Part shown: positions 27,143 through 34,952 of the stretch, in pieces
Position numbering within the stretch: position 1 is the first letter of the stretch
How the letters are laid out: each line of letters opens with the position of its first letter
Origin: Leptolyngbya sp. FACHB-8
GTDB lineage: Bacteria > Cyanobacteriota > Cyanobacteriia > Elainellales > Elainellaceae
Direction: 5' to 3'
DNA: 64,000 nt
Assembly: GCF_014695575.1 (NCBI RefSeq)
Contig: NZ_JACJOO010000067.1
Span: 62,001 to 126,000, forward strand
The notes under the pieces: model-generated
The model's database searches: none
What the model was told of the DNA's origin: nothing
Seen by the model: the letters and a program-made list of their open reading frames with translations, nothing else
Made by a program: the position numbers and the translations under genes

Positions 27143-29401
27143 TTAATGGTCTCCGCCTCGGAGCGATCGCTTGACCTGAAGCCAGAGTCGCTGCATTTTC
27201 AAAAACTTACTATTTTCCAGGGCGGCTAGCTTCGTCTGAGCATCGTGTAGAGCATCCTGATACTCCTGAAGCTGCCGAGCCAGATTGCGTTTCTGCCGCT
27301 CTATTTTCTCGGTTTGAGCCACTTTCTGAGCCAGCTTATCTTGCAGGCTCTCAATTTGTTGCTGCTTGAAGGCCAGTTTCTCATCCTTAATTTTTTTAGC
27401 GGTAAAACGCCCCAATTGTTGCATCAGATGATGGTAGTTCTGCTCGGTAAACAGCGGGATTTGATCCCGCTGCCCTGTGTAGGTGGGAAACATCAGCGCA
27501 TTTTTCAGGAAAGGCTCAACCTCTTTCACCCAGGGTTGGGTAAGCAGGGACACCAGGGTAGCTTTGGCTTCATCCACACAGCCCAGGTAGGCCAGTGCAG
27601 CCCCCCATTGCAAGGTGTAAACGGCCAGAGCACGCGTATCTTGACGAGCATGAGCTTGCAAGAAAAGAGCAGCAAAGGCGTCATCGATCCACCCTTTATC
27701 GATAGTTGACAAAGTGTCAGGGAGGCGATCGCCAACCGTTTCCACCCGCAACTCCTGCGTTAACCGAAAAGTATAGGTTGAGCCAACATGGGCAATGGGC
27801 TCAAAATGGTCAGCCAACCGTTGAACGACCAGGGGGATCCAAAAGCAGGTGTACCATCCGTAGTCTTGAAATAGAAAAATGGTGCCTTTATGAACGTGAG
27901 GGGCCATTTTTAGCAGGAAATACTGGGTGCCATACCAGCTTTTGCACCCATCTACGAAAACAGCACCAAACTGGCTATCAGGAGGTTCAAACTCTTGTTC
28001 AAGCTGTCCGACCTGCTCAGGATAATCAGGCAAAGCCTGACTTTGAGAGACCAAGAATGCGCTGTAAGGCTGATTTTCATGGAAGCGTTGGAAGACTTCC
28101 AAAAAGCTAGTTGAGGTTTCAACCGTTGCCTTTAAATCAGCAGGTAATCGCCCTTCTTCAAATGAAGTTTGAAGGAAATTGGAGAGCTGTTGAGGGTCGT
28201 AATACTCGTCAAAACGATCGCATGTATAGAACTTTGTTTCGGGGTTTCGTTGAGGATTTGCCGCCATACCGAGGGCGATCGCTCGCGAGGTTCCTCCTAA
28301 AAATGGCCCAATCTCGAAAACATCCTCATTCCCTGGCCAGAACTTCGCAAAGTAGTTATATAAAAAACGCCGTTCTTTAGCAGAAACCTCTGATGGAACC
28401 TCATCCAATTGGGCTGAAAGTTCAGGGGATGATACCTGAAAATAATGCGGCGTATTGTAACCCAACTCGTATAAGGGCTCCAGGTCTAAAAATTGCTGTT
28501 TTAAACCCTCAGGAGACTGAAAATATTGGGCTCCGAGGTAATAATCTACTAACTCTAATTGTGCCGGAGTAATAGAATCGGATGGCTCCTGAAATAGGGA
28601 CTTAATTTTCTGGATACGCGGCTCATCCAATGTGGCTAAGGTCAAAGCTAAACGCTTCGGGTCTGCAGCAGAACGAGTGACATTACCAGTATCAATGTAG
28701 AGATAAGGACACCCAGTTTTAACCGCATAAAACACATGAGAGCTAATATCATTGCCTGCCGCGTAGCGATGCAGTGACAGCAAATGATAAAGTCGCGCCA
28801 TGAAGAGGGGATCGTACATATGCCCCGCCGAAACGACTCGAAACCCCGCCGCTTCAAAGGGCTTTTGACACCCGAGCTGGAAATCTCGCCAATATAGACA
28901 AATGGTAACAGGATGGTAACGTTGTTCTAACGCATGAAGCTTATCAATAACAACTTGAGGATCAAATGCCGTGGTAATGTGATGAGTCGAGTGCGTCAGG
29001 AAAAAGAGAGTGCCATCGCGCTCGGGCTTAGGTGCATTTTTATAGAGATCTAGTAAATAGAGAAACGGCGAACTTAAAGGGTATAAGCGTTTATGAACAT
29101 GCTGCTTCTTTAAGTTATTTTCGTAATTTTTCTGAAGGTGTTCTGAAAAGTAGAAAGCAGCCGGCAAAGGACTGAAAATTTCTTTATGCCAAATAAAAGT
29201 ATCTGATAAATAAACTCCATGAGGAACCACTCCCTTCAAGGCGTAATCCGGGGGAAGATTGGCATAGGTTTTGAGAATGCGATCGCCCCCATAAAACGCA
29301 TTTCCATGAAAAATTTCAACGTTCCCCTCGGGACATTCCTGACACAAACTCTCCAGGTTTTCCTGCTGTGCCAGGGTCTCGTCCAGAGTTAATTCAAACA
29401 T
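27143..29401 (-). CDS. Composite glycan protein with methyltransferase domain
   Basis: 752 aa from the ATG at 29401 (MFELTLDETLA). The frame is open to 29581, but the extra 60 residues look like non-coding sequence, and no good ribosome-binding site marks either start. Residues 1-330 resemble a transferase-like alpha/beta fold with no family I can name surely; VFYAVKTGCPYLYID is similar to nucleotide-sugar-binding ends of capsule proteins. Residues about 335-610 are a Rossmann methyltransferase of the Methyltransf_24 type (VFEIGPFLGGTSRAIALGM, then GAVFVDGCKSW and LFQDYGW). The end (675-752) is a coiled coil and the tail NSKFLKMQRLWLQVKRSLR, the most divergent copy of the shared FWKLR tail. 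Probably modifies or builds the same glycan; activity is inferred. Confidence 0.72.
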   Translation of the reverse strand: MFELTLDETLAQQENLESLCQECPEGNVEIFHGNAFYGGDRILKTYANLPPDYALKGVVPHGVYLSDTFIWHKEIFSPLPAAFYFSEHLQKNYENNLKKQHVHKRLYPLSSPFLYLLDLYKNAPKPERDGTLFFLTHSTHHITTAFDPQVVIDKLHALEQRYHPVTICLYWRDFQLGCQKPFEAAGFRVVSAGHMYDPLFMARLYHLLSLHRYAAGNDISSHVFYAVKTGCPYLYIDTGNVTRSAADPKRLALTLATLDEPRIQKIKSLFQEPSDSITPAQLELVDYYLGAQYFQSPEGLKQQFLDLEPLYELGYNTPHYFQVSSPELSAQLDEVPSEVSAKERRFLYNYFAKFWPGNEDVFEIGPFLGGTSRAIALGMAANPQRNPETKFYTCDRFDEYYDPQQLSNFLQTSFEEGRLPADLKATVETSTSFLEVFQRFHENQPYSAFLVSQSQALPDYPEQVGQLEQEFEPPDSQFGAVFVDGCKSWYGTQYFLLKMAPHVHKGTIFLFQDYGWYTCFWIPLVVQRLADHFEPIAHVGSTYTFRLTQELRVETVGDRLPDTLSTIDKGWIDDAFAALFLQAHARQDTRALAVYTLQWGAALAYLGCVDEAKATLVSLLTQPWVKEVEPFLKNALMFPTYTGQRDQIPLFTEQNYHHLMQQLGRFTAKKIKDEKLAFKQQQIESLQDKLAQKVAQTEKIERQKRNLARQLQEYQDALHDAQTKLAALENSKFLKMQRLWLQVKRSLRGGDH

Positions 29402-29598
29402 AGGAAAAAGGCTAAAGAACAGATAGGTAGTTAATCCTGCTAAGCATGATTCCAAGAGGCTCAGCAGATTGAGCCCCACCATTCTCTCACAACCCATAGA
29501 GGATAATACATCCCACTTGTTTGAGGTAGGTGAAGCTCGCTCACACAAGTGGGTTTCCAAATTTGCAAAATTGGAATACATCCCCCGGAATTATCCTA

Positions 29599-30630
29599 TC
29601 AGGACTGAACCCGTTGCAAAATTTGCTGAACAATGCGATCGCCCCCCTGTCCATCAATCGTTTGCCACCCTTTACTGGCTAACGCGCTCAAGCGTGCTGG
29701 ATCCATCAGACGACTTCGTAAGGTATCCGCTGCCTGTTCAACAGCTCCCAAGTTCTCCAGCAAATCCAGTGCCGCTAGAGGTTCTACGTAAGGAGCCATG
29801 TTTTCCCAAGCGATCGCTCCACAAGGCCGCCCCAGGCACATCACTTCATAGCTTGTGATACCTCCTAACGTAATAGTCAGGTCGTGTTCCACAATCAACT
29901 CCGCTAGAGACGATGGCGCGTTCAAAAGGCGAATGCGTGGCTCCTTCTGGGCCAGGTTTTGTAGATGATAGCGATGATTGGGATGGAATGCTGGACCGGC
30001 GATCGCTGTCACCTCTAAATCGGCCTCGTCCAAGAGGGGCCGCAGCCGCTGCAGAAAGTTCAGCGTCAGGTTAGCAGGGTCAGCGCCTCCCAGAGTCACG
30101 AGAATGCAGCGAAGGCGATCGTCCTGCCAGGGTTGCTCCGGTCGTAAGTCTCGCACTGACTCCCGAATCACTCGATAAGGCGATCCGATCAATGCGGCCT
30201 TCTCAAACGATGCAGGCAGATCAGCCGTGGATTTCGAGCTATCTTCGTCCACAATCATGTCAGCCGAAAAACGCCCACTAGCGCTGTCGTTCAGGTGCAC
30301 CAATAGCCGATACCCTTCATCACGGGCGGCCTGGAAATCCTTATCCTCCAGGTCCATCAAGTCGGTGATGAGGACGGCATAAGTGCCGGGGGGAGCGAGG
30401 AGCGATCGCCAATCCAATGCCGTCTCCCGATCCTCGACGCCCAAGACTTCACAACCTTTGGGGGCAAAGTGTTCCACCAATTCGGGTGGAGCCTCCCAGA
30501 TCACCAGAACACGGTGCCAGTAGCTTGTTTTTAGCAATGCCTGGGCCAGGGTGGCGGTACGGGAGAGGTGACCGACACCAATGTGGCGATTTCCAGCAGC
30601 CTGAAGCACAACAACGGGGCGGGTAAACAT
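29599..30630 (-). CDS. pseG: PseG-type UDP-sugar hydrolase / SpsG family
   Basis: Predicted UDP-2,4-diacetamido-2,4,6-trideoxy-beta-L-altropyranose hydrolase, the fourth step of pseudaminate synthesis, which removes UDP. It has a GT-B-like (MurG-like) fold. The protein is 343 aa, somewhat longer than Campylobacter PseG (about 275 aa). Visible: IGVGHLSRTATLAQAL, the GxGHxxR pattern with the catalytic His; LVTLGGADPANLT in the second half; and LTITLGGITSYEVMCLGRP at the nucleotide site. Neighbours encode the synthase (PseI) and the other Pse enzymes, which supports this role over a generic SpsG. A strong hairpin (30701-30766) separates it from pseI. Confidence 0.82.
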   Translation of the reverse strand: MFTRPVVVLQAAGNRHIGVGHLSRTATLAQALLKTSYWHRVLVIWEAPPELVEHFAPKGCEVLGVEDRETALDWRSLLAPPGTYAVLITDLMDLEDKDFQAARDEGYRLLVHLNDSASGRFSADMIVDEDSSKSTADLPASFEKAALIGSPYRVIRESVRDLRPEQPWQDDRLRCILVTLGGADPANLTLNFLQRLRPLLDEADLEVTAIAGPAFHPNHRYHLQNLAQKEPRIRLLNAPSSLAELIVEHDLTITLGGITSYEVMCLGRPCGAIAWENMAPYVEPLAALDLLENLGAVEQAADTLRSRLMDPARLSALASKGWQTIDGQGGDRIVQQILQRVQS

Positions 30631-30700
30631 AACGAGGGCTGTATAGCAATGTTTTTGATGCTAACGCAGAACGCAGAGAGGCTGTTTTTGACTCATCTTG

Positions 30701-30766
30701 CACCGCACCGATTGTGCCAGGGTAGATGAGTCGGGCTCCATCCACCCTGGCACAATCGGTGCGGTG
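30701..30766 (-). repeat. Long hairpin between pseI and pseG
   Basis: A perfect 23-bp inverted repeat (30701-30723 with 30744-30766) surrounds a 20-base loop. A second 9-bp inverted repeat (30690-30698 with 30724-30732) uses part of that loop, so alternative folds are possible. It lies in the 187-base gap between co-directional pseI and pseG. No U-run on the minus-strand RNA. Confidence 0.7.
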
Positions 30767-30817
30767 AACTGATGGTTGCAGTGGAAAAACAGTCGCTTGG
30801 GTGCTACGAGACCCGGA

Positions 30818-31870
30818 CTAGCCAATCAAGTCCCAAGACATTGGTGTTCCTTTTTTGACCGCTCGATTGATGGTTTTCCCGAGAAGGGTTTCTAGATATT
30901 TGGGAGGAAGCCCCAAACCAGGGCGCACAGCTCGGAGATTTTTAGAAGTGAGGCGATCGCCCGCCTCCATATTCTCAGCAATGTAGAGCGATCGCCGGTA
31001 CTGCAATGACGCTTGCTCTGCTTCAGTTGGCCCATACTGAACCTGACCCATGGCTTGCCACGCCCGTTCCGTTTCAATTACGAGCTGTTGCATTTCCTCG
31101 GGCTCCATAGAAAATGCCGAATCTACCCCCCCATCAGCCCGCCGCAGGGTGAAGTGTTTTTCAACGACCGTTGCGCCCAGAGCGATCGCGGCCACCGCCA
31201 CTCCAATACCCATGGTGTGATCCGACAAGCCCACCTGCACACCGAATAAATCTCGCAGATGGGGAATCGTGTTGAGGTTGGAATTTTCAGGAGTTGCAGG
31301 ATAAGTGCTGGTACATTTCAGCAGGACAATATCCTCACATCCTGCGGCTCGCACAGTACGGACAGTTTCATCAAGCTCGGCAATGGAAGCCATGCCGATG
31401 GAAATAATCATGGGTTTGCCAGTGCTGGCCACCTTCCGAATCAGCGGCAAATGAACATTCTCAAAAGATGCAATTTTATAGCAAGGAACGTTTAGCTCCT
31501 CCAAAAAATCAACAGCAGTCTCATCAAAGGGCGTACTAAAAACAATTAAATCCAGCTCTTTACACCGCTTAAAAATGGGCAAGTGCCATTCCCAGGGGGT
31601 ATAAGCTTGCTGATAAAGCTGATGGAGTGAACTGCCTTTCCAAAGACTATTGGGATTATCAATAAAAAATTCTCCATCCGACACATCCAGCGTGATGGTA
31701 TCGGCAGTATAAGTCTGTAACTTAATGGCATGAGCCCCAGTTTTAGCGGCCACCTCAACAATTTCTAGAGCCCGTTCAAGAGATTGATTGTGGTTCCCCG
31801 ACATCTCCGCAATGATGAAGGGAGGATAGTGGGGACCGATGGGGCGATCGCCAATAGTAACCGTATTCAT
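30818..31870 (-). CDS. pseI: Pseudaminic acid synthase
   Basis: NeuB-family synthase that condenses phosphoenolpyruvate with 2,4-diacetamido-2,4,6-trideoxy-L-altrose to give pseudaminic acid. It is 350 aa from the ATG at 31870 (MNTVTIGDRPIG); a TTG nine bases earlier is an alternative. The TIM barrel (1-280) shows FIIAEMSGNHNQSLERAL, IKLQTYTADT, VFSTPFDETAVDFLE, YKIASFENVHLPLI, GLSDHTMGIGV and VVEKHFTLRRADGGVDSAFS. Residues about 290-350 form the SAF (antifreeze-like) domain. The substrate-specific pattern and the pseB/pseC/pseG neighbours favour PseI over NeuB or LegI. The second synthase-like domain of the island is in the 32482 gene. Confidence 0.9.
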   Translation of the reverse strand: MNTVTIGDRPIGPHYPPFIIAEMSGNHNQSLERALEIVEVAAKTGAHAIKLQTYTADTITLDVSDGEFFIDNPNSLWKGSSLHQLYQQAYTPWEWHLPIFKRCKELDLIVFSTPFDETAVDFLEELNVPCYKIASFENVHLPLIRKVASTGKPMIISIGMASIAELDETVRTVRAAGCEDIVLLKCTSTYPATPENSNLNTIPHLRDLFGVQVGLSDHTMGIGVAVAAIALGATVVEKHFTLRRADGGVDSAFSMEPEEMQQLVIETERAWQAMGQVQYGPTEAEQASLQYRRSLYIAENMEAGDRLTSKNLRAVRPGLGLPPKYLETLLGKTINRAVKKGTPMSWDLIG

Positions 31871-31918
31871 AAAAAGCAAAATCTACTAAGTAATAGTATC
31901 GGCATGGTTGACAAGGAA

Positions 31919-32461
31919 CTAGGGCTTTAAACACCGGTAGTGAAAAGCTTCACATCCTTGAATGGTAAGTTGACCAGACTGTATAAAATTAGCAGCCTCA
32001 AATGCTCGAATAGACACTAAATTGTCAACTCTAATATAAGCATGAATAGTGTGAATATCCGTTTCTTGGAACACCTGATAACACGCTGTCTTAAGGGAGA
32101 GTTTGCCATATCCATACCCTCGCATCTCAGGCGCTAGACTAATGCTAATATTTGCCTCCCCAGAACACACTGTATCAAACCGTACCTGCCCAATTGAATT
32201 CCCGTTATGGGAAGCAATCCATAAATAACACCCTGGCTCTGTCAGTTTTTGCTGCAGCCAACGAGTATGGTTTTCCCAAGGAATGGGAGATGTGGAAAAA
32301 GACACAGCTCGCACATGAGGATCATTCGTCCATTGCCAGAGCAAGCGGGCATCTTCAGCAGTTGCAGGTCTTAGATAGATTGAGACGTCCAAGTCAACTC
32401 CCTGCCGATGCCCTTTCTGCAGAAATGGCTGAGAAAGTTCAGGATCAACCGTGTAGTCCAT
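31919..32461 (-). CDS. pseH: GNAT N-acetyltransferase, PseH-like
   Basis: GNAT-fold acetyltransferase of 180 aa. In this context the likely reaction is N-acetylation of UDP-4-amino-4,6-dideoxy-beta-L-AltNAc by acetyl-CoA, the third pseudaminate step (PseH). Visible are the RPATAEDARLLWQWTNDPHVR start of the fold, SISLAPEMRGYGYGKLSLKT with the acetyl-CoA pyrophosphate loop (R/Q-x-x-G-x-G/A), and the C-terminal VDNLVSIRAFEAANFIQSG. The first 25 residues precede the domain and may be an extension or a late-start artefact. It lies 20 bases after the synthase-cytidylyltransferase fusion. A sugar acetyltransferase for another residue is the alternative; the context argues for PseH. Confidence 0.8.
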   Translation of the reverse strand: MDYTVDPELSQPFLQKGHRQGVDLDVSIYLRPATAEDARLLWQWTNDPHVRAVSFSTSPIPWENHTRWLQQKLTEPGCYLWIASHNGNSIGQVRFDTVCSGEANISISLAPEMRGYGYGKLSLKTACYQVFQETDIHTIHAYIRVDNLVSIRAFEAANFIQSGQLTIQGCEAFHYRCLKP

Positions 32462-32481
32462 CCTTTACCAATTCCTTGTAA

Positions 32482-34263
32482 TTAAACAATTTTTGTTTCT
32501 TCATTCAATAAAGCAATCAATTGATTGTCATCGCGATACCTAAGCGATTTATGGCTATTGATTGATGCAACATTTGGATTGTTATCTAAAAATAAAAAGA
32601 TATCAGTTAGGGTATAGCTCACATTGCCCTGAGCGATAAAATTCTGATGCAACTGATTAAATAGCAGCAGATCTTCTTCATAATCTAGAGTTAATCGATA
32701 ATCCCTAACTAACTCATCAGGCAAATCAACAAAATTGAGCCTAAAATGCTCTGGATTGTTCTGAAAATACCATGTCATATACTCAGCATGCTGAGCGGTT
32801 GGGAAATGGCGATGTATTTTTTCAAGGGTCTGCACACTGATAATTTCTAAGTTCGTTCCGACGGCTGCTCTACTTGCTGTAGTGTAGTCTGCAGCATTTT
32901 CAAAATGGGATTTTAGCAATAGTTGGCAGATGTGATTATCAATGAACGGCATATCAGCCGTCACCCGAATAATAATGTCAATTTTTAACTGCTGTGCTAC
33001 ACCTAAGTAGCGCTGAATTACATCTTCAGGATGCCCCTGGTAGAAGATAACGCTGGAGGAAAATAAATAATCCTTTAAGGGCATATCGCTCTCTAGATCA
33101 GATGTTGCCAATATAGTGTGATGAACATTCTGAAATTTGAGAGCATTCCGAAGACAAAACTCAACGGAGGTGAGATCGCCTAAAGTTAACAAAGCTTTCT
33201 TGGGTAGTCTTGATGACTTCAACCGACAGGCAACGATCGTCGCGATTTTTGCTTTCTTAAAGTCATAGCTGTAGAAAGCATCCCCACTTACCTTTTCTGT
33301 CCCCAGGATATGAAATGTGTCCTGCAAGCTTTTAATTTGCCTTGCACTAAGACCTGTTTTATCGGAGCGTTTATAAACTAAGTCTTCACTCAATGCGAGT
33401 AGTTTTCCCGCAGGCACATCCGTTTTTAGGAACGGGATCATTAACGTTTTCTGTAAGTATTCTCTCTCTTTAGCATTAATAAAAGGCTGTTCAGCTAAGC
33501 CTGCATATACAAATTGTTTTTCAATGAATGAGTCATATTTTTCGGGCGTGATACTAGAGAAATAATCATAAGGAGTTTCTCGGTCTGCTAACATAACGTG
33601 TTTTTCAAGAACGTCAGCCCCCTGCATCATCGCCATAATAGGCAGCCAAATGCTATCCTCCGTCGTACCATCTGCATGATCAGCAAAGACAACACGGCAG
33701 TTAAAGCATTGTTTAATTGCTTTAATTTTGCCAATTCCAGAGTCTTCAATTTGTGTAGGATATGCTTGAAATCCTACTTCTAACAACAGCTCCTCAGGCT
33801 GCAAGTCCCGTTTGAACCTTTGAGTGATTTCATCTATTTCATCTAAGGTAAATGACGCAATATTAAGAATCAGCTTTTTACTAGATAAATCGAGAGCTGT
33901 TATTTCCTTAATCAGGCTGTAGTTGTATAGAATCGAAGCTTGAAATTTAATACCGTAGATGGCCTGAAAATTGTTTTTTAAGATTTGAACGCTATAAGAG
34001 TCAAAAATATCGAGCCAAACATCTTTTGTTTGGGCAACTTCTCTAATTAATTGTTCCCATTGGGTCTCATAAAAAAAAAGTTTTTTATAAACCTCATACC
34101 ACTGGTAATTTTCTGTGGCGAGAAAATCAGGATGAAAGGCCTGGAACTTAATTCCAAAACCTTTTGTGTATTTCTGAAACGACCTAACTAGCTCTATTGC
34201 ATAGTTGTGATCACCACCATGTGTATTGGCAAATTCGATAATGTTATAAGGCATGTTTGACAA
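32482..34263 (-). CDS. NeuB-like synthase fused to SpsF cytidylyltransferase
   Basis: 593-aa fusion. Residues 1-255 are a NeuB-family TIM barrel: NIIEFANTHGGDHNYAIEL, FGIKFQAF, VVFADHADGTTED and GADVLEKHVML match the PEP-condensing synthases, though the barrel is divergent (VWLDIFDSYSV where PseI has VFSTPFDETAV). Residues about 265-325 are a SAF-type domain. Residues about 340-590 are an SpsF/PseF cytidylyltransferase: IATIVACRLKSSRLPKKAL is the nucleotide-binding start, followed by IIRVTADMPFID with the metal Asp. It probably supplies the CMP-activation step, since no separate PseF or NeuA is present. The gene is AT-rich compared with its flanks. The synthase half could act on a second nonulosonate or be a non-catalytic partner of PseI. 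Confidence 0.85.
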   Translation of the reverse strand: MSNMPYNIIEFANTHGGDHNYAIELVRSFQKYTKGFGIKFQAFHPDFLATENYQWYEVYKKLFFYETQWEQLIREVAQTKDVWLDIFDSYSVQILKNNFQAIYGIKFQASILYNYSLIKEITALDLSSKKLILNIASFTLDEIDEITQRFKRDLQPEELLLEVGFQAYPTQIEDSGIGKIKAIKQCFNCRVVFADHADGTTEDSIWLPIMAMMQGADVLEKHVMLADRETPYDYFSSITPEKYDSFIEKQFVYAGLAEQPFINAKEREYLQKTLMIPFLKTDVPAGKLLALSEDLVYKRSDKTGLSARQIKSLQDTFHILGTEKVSGDAFYSYDFKKAKIATIVACRLKSSRLPKKALLTLGDLTSVEFCLRNALKFQNVHHTILATSDLESDMPLKDYLFSSSVIFYQGHPEDVIQRYLGVAQQLKIDIIIRVTADMPFIDNHICQLLLKSHFENAADYTTASRAAVGTNLEIISVQTLEKIHRHFPTAQHAEYMTWYFQNNPEHFRLNFVDLPDELVRDYRLTLDYEEDLLLFNQLHQNFIAQGNVSYTLTDIFLFLDNNPNVASINSHKSLRYRDDNQLIALLNEETKIV

Positions 34264-34325
34264 GAGGCTGATAATTTAGTAGAGGCATGAAAAAGAGGTA
34301 GCTTTTCTGTAACTTAGGGTGAGTT

Positions 34326-34859
34326 CTATTGCTTACAATTCAAGTGGCGAACTTCAATCCCACGGTTTTTCTTAGAATCTAATACAATAACATTTGCAAA
34401 GCCTCGTTTTTGGGCTGCCAAACAAATACCATTTGTATCTGATGCTTTGAGAGGGGGTTGATTGGGCGATCGCAACTTATACGACGGATACCCATAAAAT
34501 GTAGCATCACAGTTTGCTGCAGGTAGTCCATCAAGTAATGCTACTCCTGTAATAGCAGGAGCAATAAAAGGAGAAACCTTGCAGTTCCTATACCATTTCC
34601 AATACAACTTATAACTTTGGGGAATAAAAAGAAGAGTTTTTCTTTTCTCCAAAGATGGCATGGTTCCAATTTTTTGCAAAGCAGCAAGCAATTCTTTTCG
34701 CTTCGGATCAGCTTTAGGAAGATCTATAGAATCTTCAACCCCTTTTACAGCCCCTATAACATTACTTATCGAAGCAATAACGATGGGGAGCCCTACAAAG
34801 GCAAACAATAAAGTTTTGAGTGGAATCTGACCAATGTACTTGAGCATTTGTGAACTCAA
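34326..34859 (-). CDS. Uncharacterised membrane-anchored protein
   Basis: No family recognised. The 177-aa protein has one probable membrane helix at about residues 13-37 (LLFAFVGLPIVIASISNVIG) after a short N-terminus. The remainder (40-177) is likely on one side of the membrane and contains four Cys (in NCKVSPF, ANCDATFYG, GICLAAQ and the C-terminal LNCKQ). The gene is AT-rich, like its neighbours. It lies 62 bases before the fusion gene and 93 bases after the multi-spanning protein gene, on the same strand. A role in glycan export or in processing at the membrane is possible by context only. Confidence 0.65.
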   Translation of the reverse strand: MSSQMLKYIGQIPLKTLLFAFVGLPIVIASISNVIGAVKGVEDSIDLPKADPKRKELLAALQKIGTMPSLEKRKTLLFIPQSYKLYWKWYRNCKVSPFIAPAITGVALLDGLPAANCDATFYGYPSYKLRSPNQPPLKASDTNGICLAAQKRGFANVIVLDSKKNRGIEVRHLNCKQ

Positions 34860-34952
34860 CTATCAAGCCGCTGAAGTTAAGATTTAGCTCTGCAAAAAAT
34901 TTCGAAAAAAACTAAACTTACTCTAAGTTTCCCCTTATCAAAGACATAACTT

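Noticed and set aside
29402-29581. 60-residue N-terminal extension of the 27143 gene
   Set aside because: The extension does not look like the following domain and contains out-of-place hydrophobic and Cys residues; MFELTLDETLA at 29401 is a more natural start, though no strong ribosome-binding site decides it.
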